Of a DNA stretch of 64,000 nt, positions 17,373-24,696 are shown piece by piece. The notes under the pieces were generated by a model. The model was not told the origin of the DNA. It saw only the letters and a list, made by a program, of their open reading frames with translations, and did no database searches. Positions within the stretch are counted from its first letter, which is position 1. Every line of letters begins with the position of its first letter. The DNA comes from Halanaerobiales bacterium. GTDB lineage: Bacteria > Bacillota > Halanaerobiia > Halanaerobiales > DTU029. The position numbers were made by a program, and so were the translations under genes. Location: positions 1 through 64,000 of the forward strand of contig JAKSCG010000137.1 in the NCBI GenBank assembly GCA_022360715.1. The letters run 5' to 3'.

Positions 17373-17401
17373 ATTATATGTTATTACGCTCTGAGTGTAA
17401 A
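17373..17401 (-). promoter_or_regulatory. Repressor promoter with operator O1
   Basis: On the minus strand, TTTACA (17401-17396), spacer of 17, TATAAT (17378-17373). The palindrome TTACGCTCTGAGTGTAA (17384-17400) covers most of the -35 box and spacer. Confidence 0.75.
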
Positions 17402-17479
17402 GATTCGTTTTTAACGTAAACTAAAGAAAAACTCCAAGAAACGAAGAATTTATACGATTAGTTCACTTATTCTTAAAAT

Positions 17480-17496
17480 ATAGGCTTATAGCGTAA
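17480..17496 (+). promoter_or_regulatory. Degenerate operator copy
   Basis: ATAGGCTTATAGCGTAA keeps the right half-site GCGTAA and most of the left half of the 17-bp operator consensus (WTACKC-N5-GMGTAA). It lies between the two divergent promoters. Confidence 0.4.
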
Positions 17497-17516
17497 AATT
17501 ATAGCAATATTGAATG

Positions 17517-17562
17517 TTGATTTTACTCATGAAGAGTAATATACTATACTCATCACGCGTAA
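17517..17562 (+). promoter_or_regulatory. Early rightward promoter with operators O2 and O3
   Basis: TTGATT (17517-17522) and TATACT (17540-17545) are separated by exactly 17 bases, and those 17 bases are the palindrome TTACTCATGAAGAGTAA (17523-17539). A second palindrome, ATACTCATCACGCGTAA (17546-17562), abuts the -10 box. Repressor bound at either would block RNA polymerase. The centres are 23 bases apart. Confidence 0.8.
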
Positions 17563-17582
17563 ACGAAAGGGAATGATTTACT

Positions 17583-17786
17583 ATGAAAAGCGATTTTAGT
17601 TCAATCATGCGAGAAAAAAGAACAGAAAAAGAATTATCACAAACCGCTTTAGCCGCAATAATAGGTAAAAGTCCTCAATTAATTTGTGATATAGAAGCAG
17701 GCCGGAGATCTCCGAGTATAAATACTCTAGTTGATATAGCAAAAGTTCTCAATATTTCTCTCGATAAAATTTTTTTAAAACAATAA
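17583..17786 (+). CDS. Cro-like XRE family regulator
   Basis: 67 residues that are almost all helix-turn-helix: MREKRTEKELSQTALAAIIG, SPQLICDIEAGRRSPS. It is the first rightward gene, divergent from the repressor, in the Cro position. It probably binds the same 17-bp operators and favours the lytic pathway. Ribosome site AAAGGGAATG. Confidence 0.88.
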   Translation: MKSDFSSIMREKRTEKELSQTALAAIIGKSPQLICDIEAGRRSPSINTLVDIAKVLNISLDKIFLKQ

Positions 17787-17802
17787 TACGCGTGAAGAGT
17801 AA
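17786..17802 (+). promoter_or_regulatory. Operator O4, after the Cro-like gene
   Basis: ATACGCGTGAAGAGTAA matches the 17-bp consensus and starts at the last base of the Cro-like stop codon, just before the next gene's ribosome site. It may act as a roadblock or have a separate promoter; none is obvious. Confidence 0.65.
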
Positions 17803-17822
17803 ATTTAAGAAAGGAGTTTTTT

Positions 17823-18596
17823 ATGAAAAATTTAGCGTTAGTCGAAAGTAAATCTCTACGTGAAGAACACATTAACCAGATAGAAGTATTAGAAAAAGTC
17901 AAGGCTATAAAATATTTGACTAATGACATGATAGTAAGTACAAAACAAGCAGCAGATTATTATGAGGTAGGAAAAGAAGCAATTAAAGCGGTTATTAATC
18001 GTAATTTTAAAGAAATAAAACGAGATGGATTAAAAGTTTTAAAAGGAATTGAATTAAGCATATTCAAAGGTCAGTTGCAGGATGCAACTCACCTCAAATA
18101 TGTTTCAGCATTCACCATCATCCCCCGTCGGGCATTACTTAGAATCGGCATGCTTTTAACCGAATCCAGAGTGGCGGAAGAAATCAGGACACATCTACTA
18201 AATAGCGAAGAAAATAAGCCAGAATTCACACCTGAAACGGCAATAAAAACATTCCGGTTAATCAATAAGATCCTGGATGAAGTTGCCGCTCCCCCTGAAA
18301 ACAAACTCGAAACAGCCAAAAATATTTTCGGTAAAGCCGGTATAGATATCCCGGTGACGATCGATGAAATCAATACCGTAACATGTAACCAAAAACTATA
18401 TCTAAATGCTAATTTTTTTGAAAATCTAATGAAAAAAAATAACTGGAGTAAAGTTGATTTAGCTAAGCGCGTAGGTACAACCAGGAACCATATCTGGCGG
18501 CTTATAAGCGGGACTTCAGCTGTAGGCCCTACATTAGAAAGAAAGTTTATTAAAGCTTTTCCGCAATTCCAAAACAGTTTATTTAAAATTAAGTAG
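17823..18596 (+). CDS. Phage antirepressor/regulator-like protein with C-terminal HTH
   Basis: 257 residues. The N-terminal part (about 35-125: DMIVSTKQAADYYEVGKEAI, FTIIPRRALLRIGMLL) resembles the N-terminal DNA-binding modules of phage antirepressor-like proteins; the C-terminal 60 residues hold a second helix-turn-helix (KVDLAKRVGTTRNHIWRLIS). It lies second in the early operon, a usual place for an antirepressor. Assignment is by architecture, so it could be a plain transcription regulator. Confidence 0.6.
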   Translation: MKNLALVESKSLREEHINQIEVLEKVKAIKYLTNDMIVSTKQAADYYEVGKEAIKAVINRNFKEIKRDGLKVLKGIELSIFKGQLQDATHLKYVSAFTIIPRRALLRIGMLLTESRVAEEIRTHLLNSEENKPEFTPETAIKTFRLINKILDEVAAPPENKLETAKNIFGKAGIDIPVTIDEINTVTCNQKLYLNANFFENLMKKNNWSKVDLAKRVGTTRNHIWRLISGTSAVGPTLERKFIKAFPQFQNSLFKIK

Positions 18597-18611
18597 GAGG
18601 GATAGGGGCAA

Positions 18612-18872
18612 ATGGAGATACTACCAACAGTTAAAGAAGTGTTGCTTGAACTAATTAAAGATAACCGCAATAATTTGCCCTTTGCTTTAGGAGTTAAAGA
18701 CTTAATGAGGTTAATTCCATTTTCACAAAACCAAATATATCTTATGCTAGACACCAAACAAATCCCCGGCAAAAAAATAGGCGGAAAGTGGGTTATACAA
18801 AGAGATGCTTTTTTAGCCTGGTATTACGGTGTGTATCAAGATGACGAATTTGCAAGGGAGGTGAAAATCTAA
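18612..18872 (+). CDS. Excisionase-type helix-turn-helix protein
   Basis: 86 residues. GVKDLMRLIPFSQNQIYLML followed by QIPGKKIGGKWVIQRDAFL is the winged-helix HTH_17/excisionase pattern, with a K-hG-x-W turn before the last helix. It may be the excisionase or an early regulator. Start ATG 18612 after AGGAGGGATAGG. Confidence 0.8.
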   Translation: MEILPTVKEVLLELIKDNRNNLPFALGVKDLMRLIPFSQNQIYLMLDTKQIPGKKIGGKWVIQRDAFLAWYYGVYQDDEFAREVKI

Positions 18873-19000
18873 TAAAGGCAATCTTCTACATATATAAGCG
18901 AATCAACGGAGAGGAAGAAATATTAGGGATAGGCAACCATATGGTTCGAAAAATTATGGCCGCGAAAAAAGAAAAAGACCCAGCTGTCCAAAACAGCTGA
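18872..19000 (+). CDS. Small early protein, probable ATA start
   Basis: A 42-codon frame that begins AIFYIYKRINGEEEILG after the first two codons. AAGGGAGGTG stands eight bases before an ATA that overlaps the preceding stop (TAATA); no ATG, GTG or TTG fits. The first ATG (18941) would leave 19 residues. Coding is supported by the overlap architecture and codon pattern only. The 3' end contains a CAGCTGT/ACAGCTG hairpin. Confidence 0.45.
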   Translation: MKAIFYIYKRINGEEEILGIGNHMVRKIMAAKKEKDPAVQNS

Positions 19001-19072
19001 ATCAATGCCCAACTTCATTGTACCAGAAAAATTTATATGGTGCAATGAAAAAATAAAACAGGAGGAATCAAA

Positions 19073-19609
19073 TTGGATAACATAATTTTAGGCGACTTCA
19101 ATATGGACGAACTAGAAAGTAGGATTAATCAAACCCAATCTGTTATAAATAGAATTCTGCAAAAAATAACAGAAACAAATATATTAAAAGCCCAGGAAAA
19201 ACATCGGAATTTTTCCGAGATGAGTGAAGAATACTTAAAAATTAAAGACAAACTTTTAGGCTTCCCCCATGTAATCCAAAAACAAAAAGAAAACATTGCC
19301 GGACTAGAAGAGATTGCCGATCAAGCCGACCAAGAACTGAGATTATTGGAAGATACACAAAAATTACAAATTATTAATGAAGTTGATAGCGCCGGGAAGA
19401 AATTTTATTCCAACGATACAGCCCGGAATGCCGCCCTGGGTCAATGGAAACAGCACGATCTAGATTACCAGGAAGCCTGGGATGAATTGAAGGAAGCAAA
19501 AAGAAACCTGGAACAGGCTAAGTTTGAACTGGACAGGGCATATAACGAATACAAGTCATATCAAGCCATCGCCGGGATGTTAAGTGCCAGAATAAAAATG
19601 TTGGCATAG
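19073..19609 (+). CDS. Coiled-coil protein of unknown function
   Basis: 178 residues from TTG 19073 with AGGAGGAAT upstream. Nearly the whole chain is predicted coiled coil by its heptads (LESRINQTQSVINRILQKI, KEAKRNLEQAKFELDRAYNE). No catalytic motif. It sits before the structured RNA at 19622 and a few genes before the Rad50-like ATPase; it could be a structural or recombination accessory protein. Confidence 0.7.
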   Translation: MDNIILGDFNMDELESRINQTQSVINRILQKITETNILKAQEKHRNFSEMSEEYLKIKDKLLGFPHVIQKQKENIAGLEEIADQADQELRLLEDTQKLQIINEVDSAGKKFYSNDTARNAALGQWKQHDLDYQEAWDELKEAKRNLEQAKFELDRAYNEYKSYQAIAGMLSARIKMLA

Positions 19610-19621
19610 CTAATTCTTGAT

Positions 19622-19833
19622 CCCATAAAGGGCATAAATGAACTAAAAAAATGATGTGGCGACGATAGTTACTGGACACAGTAACCGAGCCTCAGGCGCA
19701 TTCCTTGGTGCAGAGACGGGATACAGCAAGGGGAACCCGTAAGACCTGATTTATGACCAGGTTTTTAAGGCGATAGATAAGACCTACGGGCCAGCGAGAA
19801 TCATTTTATTATTTAATGTATGCCCTTTATGGG
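19622..19833 (+). ncRNA. Candidate structured RNA closed by a 15-bp stem
   Basis: CCCATAAAGGGCATA (19622-19636) is exactly complementary to TATGCCCTTTATGGG (19819-19833). Inside, AAAATGAT near 19648 pairs with ATCATTTT (19799-19806), GTTACTG pairs with CAGTAAC around GACA (19668-19685), ACGGG pairs with CCCGT (19716-19740 region) and ACCTG pairs with CAGGT (19744-19762 region). The inside has no long open frame, is less A-rich than the flanks, and lies between two genes of one operon. I do not recognise the family. It ends 19 bases before the next gene's ATG, so it could also control that gene. Confidence 0.65.
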
Positions 19834-19852
19834 AGGGAAGGGAGCAACAACC

Positions 19853-20059
19853 ATGATATGTGTTGGTGATATCTTTACTGAAAAACAAATTGAAAATAAG
19901 TTAAAAAAAGAGGGGTTTCCTGTTAATAAATCAGAGTCGGATGATGGAAATATCATTTATCTAGATAAAGATGATATTATACTTGTTGTTCTGGGAAAAT
20001 ACAGAGGTGGTGTTCATAAAAGAGTTATCGCTGGTTATATGGCTCATTTTTATCGTTAA
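19853..20059 (+). CDS. Small phage protein, unknown
   Basis: 68 residues. ATG 19853 is chosen because GGGAGGGAAGGGAG lies before it; an in-frame GTA/ATG upstream falls inside the structured RNA. The sequence (FTEKQIENKLKKEGFPVN, IIYLDKDDIILVVLGKYR) looks like a small alpha/beta fold. No motif recognised. Its position directly behind the RNA element suggests linkage. Confidence 0.6.
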   Translation: MICVGDIFTEKQIENKLKKEGFPVNKSESDDGNIIYLDKDDIILVVLGKYRGGVHKRVIAGYMAHFYR

Positions 20060-20101
20060 TTATTACAATTTATAGGCATAACATGGAGGAAGGAGAATTG
20101 A

Positions 20102-20263
20102 ATGACTTTCAAAATAAAGGAAGTTTGCATGAACACCAAATGTAATTGTGGTCAGTCTTTTAACTTTACTTGGACAGAAGGAAGTCAGTTTGATTGGAGT
20201 TGCCCAGAATGTGGTAGAAGGTTGGGTATAGATAAAATGAAGGTTCAGCAGGAAGAATTATAA
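20102..20263 (+). CDS. Small zinc-ribbon protein
   Basis: 53 residues: MTFKIKEVCMNTKCNCGQSF and then WSCPECGRRLG. Two C-x-C/CxxC pairs form a likely zinc ribbon. GGAGGAAGGAG precedes the start. Its 3' end and following bases repeat at 20552. Function unknown; such proteins are common among phage early genes. Confidence 0.6.
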   Translation: MTFKIKEVCMNTKCNCGQSFNFTWTEGSQFDWSCPECGRRLGIDKMKVQQEEL

Positions 20264-20286
20264 TTACATAATTTAAGCCGGGGTAG
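20251..20286 (+). repeat. 36-base repeat, copy 1 (tRNA-like 5' end)
   Basis: Matches 20552-20587 at about 31 of 36 positions. Both copies cover the last codons of a zinc-binding protein (QEEL and stop), an AT-rich spacer and GCCGGGGTAG. Only the second copy continues into the tRNA-like element. Confidence 0.7.
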
Positions 20287-20303
20287 CAGAAAGGAGAGAA
20301 CAT

Positions 20304-20564
20304 ATGAAAGCTACAGGTATTGTTAGAAAAGTTGACCAATTGGGCAGGTATGTTATACCAAAAGAGCTTAGAAAAACAATGAAGATAGAAGAAAACCAGA
20401 CTAAATTAGAGGTTTTTATAGTAGACAAGGACACAATTGCCCTTAAGAGATTTGAATCTCAGCTTGCTTGTTCTATTTGTGGAGATCCTTTTGTAGGCTC
20501 AATAATGTACAAGGGTAAGCGTTTTTGTGTAGATTGTATTAAGGGATTGCAGGAAGAGTTATAA
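20304..20564 (+). CDS. AbrB/SpoVT-type regulator with C-terminal zinc finger
   Basis: 86 residues. MKATGIVRKVDQLGRYVIPK and ELRKTMKI form the swapped-hairpin AbrB DNA-binding domain. The tail adds CSICGDPF and CVDCIKG, two CxxC pairs that should bind zinc; many phage and clostridial AbrB-like proteins share this. It is probably a transition-state-like regulator of phage or host genes. Confidence 0.85.
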   Translation: MKATGIVRKVDQLGRYVIPKELRKTMKIEENQTKLEVFIVDKDTIALKRFESQLACSICGDPFVGSIMYKGKRFCVDCIKGLQEEL

Positions 20565-20587
20565 TTATATAATTCTGGCCGGGGTAG
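20552..20587 (+). repeat. 36-base repeat, copy 2
   Basis: See the copy at 20251-20286. Here GCCGGGG is the 5' acceptor strand of the tRNA-like element. Confidence 0.7.
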
Positions 20588-20657
20588 GGCTATGGAGCCC
20601 GAGCAGCGCGCAGTCAAAACGGAAAGCTAGGAGCAGGTTCAAATCCTGCCCCCGGCC
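20578..20657 (+). tRNA. tRNA-like element with abnormal anticodon region
   Basis: Acceptor GCCGGGG (20578-20584) pairs perfectly with CCCCGGC (20650-20656). U8-A9 follow; the D stem is GGGC/GCCC; the T arm GCAGG-TTCAAAT-CCTGC is canonical. The 32 bases between D and T arms (20601-20632) have no normal 5-bp anticodon stem; a loop GTCAAAA with CAA as anticodon is conceivable but its stem does not pair. No CCA is encoded. It may be a decayed phage tRNA or a tRNA mimic. Reported as tRNA-like, not as a working tRNA. Confidence 0.5.
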
Positions 20658-20684
20658 TACTATAAAATTAAGGAGGTGGAAAAA

Positions 20685-20903
20685 ATGTCATATATTCTAT
20701 ACATAGCATTGTATTTGTTAATAGGAGCAATATTCTGCATAGTGACAGAAGGAGTCTTGGGTAAGAACGACATAATGCTAGGTGGATTAATAGCTGTTTC
20801 TGTTTTGTGGCCTATATTGGTAGCAATATATATTTTCGTGCTTGTTGAAGAAAAGTTGAAAAATGTTGTAGTGTTTAAGGGCGAGTGGTTCAGGAAAAGT
20901 TAG
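20685..20903 (+). CDS. Small membrane protein
   Basis: 72 residues with two hydrophobic segments (YILYIALYLLIGAIFCIV; GLIAVSVLWPILVAIYIFVL) and a basic tail. ATG 20685 follows AAGGAGGTGG. Function unknown; early phage membrane proteins often serve exclusion or takeover, but nothing here shows it. Confidence 0.65.
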   Translation: MSYILYIALYLLIGAIFCIVTEGVLGKNDIMLGGLIAVSVLWPILVAIYIFVLVEEKLKNVVVFKGEWFRKS

Positions 20904-20929
20904 GAGGGAAGCGAGGAGGTGAATAATTA

Positions 20930-21091
20930 ATGGGAAGAACATTAGAACAGCGCATAATTGATTTGGAAAAAAACGTAAAAGAAATAGCTAAAATTACAGA
21001 TGGACATTTAAAAAGTTTAGATAATAATGTAAGGGATTTAAAAAGTAAAATTTTCAATAATAATGATAATGAAGGTTTTGACCCCGCTTAA
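20930..21091 (+). CDS. Small coiled-coil protein
   Basis: 53 residues, MGRTLEQRIIDLEKNVKEIA and so on, a single amphipathic helix with leucine/isoleucine heptads ending in an Asn-rich tail. GCGAGGAGGTG gives the start. Function unknown. Confidence 0.55.
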   Translation: MGRTLEQRIIDLEKNVKEIAKITDGHLKSLDNNVRDLKSKIFNNNDNEGFDPA

Positions 21092-21123
21092 TCGCTTTAA
21101 AAATTATTTAAAGGAGAGATAAT

Positions 21124-21918
21124 ATGTCAAATGATTTAGTTGTTATTGATAATAAGTTAATGGAATTCGGCTATTCGGAAGAAACCCTGGCTGAATTGAG
21201 TCAGGAAGAAAAGCAAGACTTAATTGAAGCCCTTAACATTGATATGCAAGAAGCCCTGGAAGGAGTAAATCTTAAGCCTGCTAAATTGAAAATCAATAAA
21301 GACATTCAGCAATTTGCTGATCCGTTTGGCGAAGTCTTAAAAGAAATTAACGGCGTCCTGGTCCATAATCATAAAACCAGAGGTCACTGGCCAAAGGGAA
21401 GTGGTAAAGTCCCTGAATGCAGTTCAAAAGACGCCATTACCGGTACAGTGTCTGAGACCGGAGAAAAAAGGAAATGTGCTGGTTGTCCATATGATCAATG
21501 GCGCAGTACAGAAACGGACGCCGGAGAAAAAAGAAAAAGTAAGGCTTGTAAAGAAATGCGGAGATTATTTATAGATCTAAAAGACTATGCTCTGCCATTA
21601 ATGCTGTCATTACCGCCGACCTCCATTGGCGAATTTGATGATTACATTAACGCTCGTGTAACAAAAGGCATCCCGCTACTTCTAAAAGAAATGGTAATTA
21701 AACTTAATAAAGAAGAAAGTCATGGTTATACTTATGCCGTGGCGGAATTCAATATCGGTGATTTAATTGATCCTAAACGAGCAGCCAATGTGGCCAAACA
21801 GCGCAAAAGCATCAAAGCCTTTGCGGCTCAGGAAGAAATTACCCAGGATGACTATATTAATGACGATGATGACGGTAATATTAATCTTGATAGTATTTCA
21901 ACTGAAGACTTAGCATAG
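21124..21918 (+). CDS. Conserved-looking early protein with a Cys cluster, unknown
   Basis: 264 residues. The middle has HNHKTRGHWP, VPECSSKDAITG, KRKCAGCPYDQW and SKACKEMRRL, giving four spaced cysteines that could bind a metal. The C-terminus is very acidic (DDYINDDDDGN), a trait of phage single-strand-binding or recombination mediator proteins. It is placed directly before the Rad50-like gene (8 bases), so a role in the same DNA processing pathway is the best guess. No family recognised with confidence. Confidence 0.65.
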   Translation: MSNDLVVIDNKLMEFGYSEETLAELSQEEKQDLIEALNIDMQEALEGVNLKPAKLKINKDIQQFADPFGEVLKEINGVLVHNHKTRGHWPKGSGKVPECSSKDAITGTVSETGEKRKCAGCPYDQWRSTETDAGEKRKSKACKEMRRLFIDLKDYALPLMLSLPPTSIGEFDDYINARVTKGIPLLLKEMVIKLNKEESHGYTYAVAEFNIGDLIDPKRAANVAKQRKSIKAFAAQEEITQDDYINDDDDGNINLDSISTEDLA

Positions 21919-21926
21919 GTGGTTAT

Positions 21927-23366
21927 ATGAGAATACTAAAAAAGATTACAATTGAAAACTTCCAATGCCATCCTAAAACAGTTATTAAGCCCTCTCCGGA
22001 GGGCTTAACTGTTATCACTGGACCAACAGATCACGGAAAATCAGCAATTGTCCGCGCAATCAAATGGTTACTATACAACCGACCACTGGGTAATGATTTT
22101 ATCAGGCATGGCCAAAACGAATGTAAGGTTGTGTTTGAATATGAGGACGGGACTACAGTAACCAGAAGACGCACAGCTTCATTAAATCAATATTACATAA
22201 ACAATCAACTATATGAGGGATTCGGTAATGATATTCCTTTGGAAGTTCAACAGGCAACAGGTGTATATCATTATAATGTTGCTGATGAAATTTTGAAGCT
22301 AAACATTGCCGAACAGTTGGCCGGGCCTTTTTTAGGTAGCTCAATATCCGCACCGCTTAGGGCAAAGATATTAGGGAAATTGGCCGGGACTGAGGATATT
22401 GACCGGGCCAATAAGAAGCTGGGGAGCGATATTTTTCGTGGTAAGCAAAATAAAAATGCATTTGAACAGGCGTTATCTGAATTAGATAACAAAATAGATA
22501 TTTATAATTGGGTTAATCCATTAGGAGAAACCCTGATTAAACTGGAGGCGATATATGTTCAGATTCAGGATGATAATAACAGGTTGGAATTACTACAAAA
22601 AAAGAAAGAACAGCTAAATCAACTAGATGATAACATACAACAGCAAAATAAGTTGCTTAAACAATATAGAGGATTGCCTGAAACATTTAATATTATCAGA
22701 AAAATTGAGCCAGATATTAAATCATACATTGACTTAACTCAAAAAAACAATAAATGGAATTTATTAACCGGACAAATAAGCAACCAGGAACAAATAATTA
22801 AAAAATCCGGCAGTCCGGATAAGGCGATCAAATATATTGACAAAGCAGGCGAACAATTAACAATATTAAAATCAATTCATCGAAATAAAAAACAACTTAA
22901 AGATGTCAAAATTTCTTCGATCCTTAATAGAACAATAATTAAAGAGACCGGCAACCCATCTGAAGCATTAAAAATATTACATAACTGCAACAATGATATT
23001 AATCAACTTATTTATGTCAACAAAAAAAATGTTGAACTTAAAGATGCAAAAAAACAAATTGATTTAAAGTCCAAGATATTAAAACAGCATCAGGGGATAA
23101 AGGAAGCCAAAAACATTATTAATTCTACAGAAAATAAGATATCCAATTTATTAGAACTAAAAGCTAAAAAAATTAAACATATTGATAAATCAAAAGAAAT
23201 GGCAATATTTGAACGTAGAATTAAAGATATGAATAAAGTTATCAGACATTACAATAGCGAATTAGAATCGTCCAAAAAACAATATAAGAAACTGCTCAAA
23301 GAAGCCGGTGTCTGTCCAACGTGCGGAGGCAAGGTTAAAGATGAATGTCTTAAAACTGTAATATAA
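21927..23366 (+). CDS. Rad50/SbcC-like ATPase, N-terminal half ending in a zinc hook
   Basis: 479 residues. Walker A is GPTDHGKSAI (about 32-39) after TIENFQCH, typical of Rad50/SbcC/RecF. A long coiled coil (about 190-455) follows, ending in C463-P-T-C466-GG, the zinc-hook motif, after which the chain stops. It has no ABC signature or Walker B; these are in the separate gene at 24049. Thus the two halves must associate to make a working ATPase. With the Mre11-like nuclease it should process DNA ends for replication or recombination. Ribosome site AGGTGG. Confidence 0.85.
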   Translation: MRILKKITIENFQCHPKTVIKPSPEGLTVITGPTDHGKSAIVRAIKWLLYNRPLGNDFIRHGQNECKVVFEYEDGTTVTRRRTASLNQYYINNQLYEGFGNDIPLEVQQATGVYHYNVADEILKLNIAEQLAGPFLGSSISAPLRAKILGKLAGTEDIDRANKKLGSDIFRGKQNKNAFEQALSELDNKIDIYNWVNPLGETLIKLEAIYVQIQDDNNRLELLQKKKEQLNQLDDNIQQQNKLLKQYRGLPETFNIIRKIEPDIKSYIDLTQKNNKWNLLTGQISNQEQIIKKSGSPDKAIKYIDKAGEQLTILKSIHRNKKQLKDVKISSILNRTIIKETGNPSEALKILHNCNNDINQLIYVNKKNVELKDAKKQIDLKSKILKQHQGIKEAKNIINSTENKISNLLELKAKKIKHIDKSKEMAIFERRIKDMNKVIRHYNSELESSKKQYKKLLKEAGVCPTCGGKVKDECLKTVI

Positions 23367-23379
23367 GGAGGTATTACTT

Positions 23380-23556
23380 ATGTTGGAAGATGTTATTCGT
23401 ATTTTAAGCAATAAGATTGACCAGCTTCAAAGGAAACGTGATTTTGAGAAAAGATGCAATAATCAACCCAATGCTGAAACTTTTAATTATTTTCTTAAGG
23501 AACTTAGGGAAATAAGATTACTGATTGCCCGAGAAATCAAACAAAGGGAGGCGTAG
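23380..23556 (+). CDS. Small helical protein
   Basis: 58 residues, MLEDVIRILSNKIDQLQRKR and so on, basic and helical, start after AAGGAGGTATT. Lies between the halves of the Rad50-like ATPase. Unknown function. Confidence 0.6.
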   Translation: MLEDVIRILSNKIDQLQRKRDFEKRCNNQPNAETFNYFLKELREIRLLIAREIKQREA

Positions 23557-23561
23557 CAGGT

Positions 23562-23822
23562 ATGGAAGATAAAAATTATATTGACAGGCTAAACACTTTA
23601 AAGGCATTGGCGGAACAAAAGCAAGAAGAAAAGACCAGGGCTGAAGCTACCCTGGAGAGCTTGGAAAAAAGAAAGGATGAAATAGAGGCTGAACTTAATG
23701 AAATGGGCGTTAAACCAGAGGACTTAGAAGAACAGATCCAGGAATTGCGGGTTAGTATTGAGGACGGGCTGAATAAGGCGGAGGAATTGTTAAAGCCTGT
23801 CGAAAATGAACAGGCGGTGTAA
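23562..23822 (+). CDS. Coiled-coil protein between the split Rad50 halves
   Basis: 86 residues, almost wholly a charged coiled coil (EQKQEEKTRAEATLESLEKR; EDLEEQIQELRVSIEDGLNK). It starts five bases after the previous stop. It could be a detached part of the Rad50 coil or a partner of it; length and heptads agree with either. Confidence 0.65.
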   Translation: MEDKNYIDRLNTLKALAEQKQEEKTRAEATLESLEKRKDEIEAELNEMGVKPEDLEEQIQELRVSIEDGLNKAEELLKPVENEQAV

Positions 23823-23824
23823 AA

Positions 23825-24052
23825 ATGGCAAAAATGACATTAATGCCACCAAAACCCGGAGTGTGTCAAGAATGTGCAGTGGACCATCATCCCGCTTTGC
23901 CGCACAACAAAGACAGCCTATATTACCAATATTATTTTCACGGCAAACATGGACGTTGGCCAACATGGAAAGACGCTTTAGCTCATTGCAACGAAGAAGT
24001 TCAAAAGAAATGGGAAAATGTGTTGAAAGAAAAAGGGGTCGATATTGAATGA
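23825..24052 (+). CDS. Small protein with Cys/His motif
   Basis: 75 residues. GVCQECAVDHHPALPHN gives CxxC plus HH, a possible metal site; WPTWKDALAHCNEEVQKKW follows. It overlaps the next gene by four bases (ATGA). Unknown function. Confidence 0.65.
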   Translation: MAKMTLMPPKPGVCQECAVDHHPALPHNKDSLYYQYYFHGKHGRWPTWKDALAHCNEEVQKKWENVLKEKGVDIE

Positions 24053-24696
24053 ACATAACCAACCTCCAACTTCACATTAAACAATACCGGAGCAAATACG
24101 AGCAGGGCAAGGGCCAACTTGCCCTGCTCAAGTCTCAACGAAAAGAAAAGAAAGCACAGCTTGACCAGCTTATAAGTGATTTGCAGGATTGGGAACTGGT
24201 CAAGGTCCTCTTTGCCGAAACCTCTGAATTTGCCCGGGAGCAACTGAAAAAGAAAATCGAGAACACAGTAACAGCCGCTCTACAATCAATTATAGATGAT
24301 TCTGACCTTAAATTCAAAGTTGAAATTGATAGAAAAGCAAACCAGCCGGTAGCTGAATGGAAGATTATTAGCCGGTATGGGGATGAATATGTAGCTGAAT
24401 CCCCGGAAAATGCCCGGGGAGGAGGAATATCTGACATAGTAAGTATCGCTTTGAGGCTTGCATCTCTGGAACTGGCCAGGCCTCAAAATGAAGGCATTTT
24501 GACCGCGGATGAACCGGGAAAACATGTCTCGGCTGAATATGCTCCTAATTTGGCGGCGTTCCTTAAGGAGTATTCAGAAAAAACCAGGCGACAGAGTATT
24601 ATGATCACTCATAATCGCGACCTGGCTGAAAGCGCCAATAAAAGGTATGAGGTTGGTCGTGATAGTGAAGGTAATAGCGGGGTGAAAGAATTATGA
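24049..24696 (+). CDS. Rad50/SbcC-like ATPase, C-terminal half
   Basis: 215 residues: a short coiled coil (1-60), then a head lobe with the ABC signature-like ARGGGISDIVSIALRL (about 122-137), Walker B ILTADEPGKHVS (about 149-160) and the switch His in MITHNRDLAE (about 185). There is no Walker A. It complements the gene at 21927. In usual Rad50/SbcC both parts are one chain, so this is a split version. It overlaps genes on both sides by four bases. Confidence 0.85.
   Translation: MNITNLQLHIKQYRSKYEQGKGQLALLKSQRKEKKAQLDQLISDLQDWELVKVLFAETSEFAREQLKKKIENTVTAALQSIIDDSDLKFKVEIDRKANQPVAEWKIISRYGDEYVAESPENARGGGISDIVSIALRLASLELARPQNEGILTADEPGKHVSAEYAPNLAAFLKEYSEKTRRQSIMITHNRDLAESANKRYEVGRDSEGNSGVKEL

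Noticed and set aside
19622-19833. Group I intron, tmRNA, 6S RNA or RNase P as identity of the structured RNA
   Set aside because: The conserved core blocks of group I introns do not occur in the needed order, no tRNA-like or tag part is present for tmRNA, and conserved RNase P/6S blocks are not seen.
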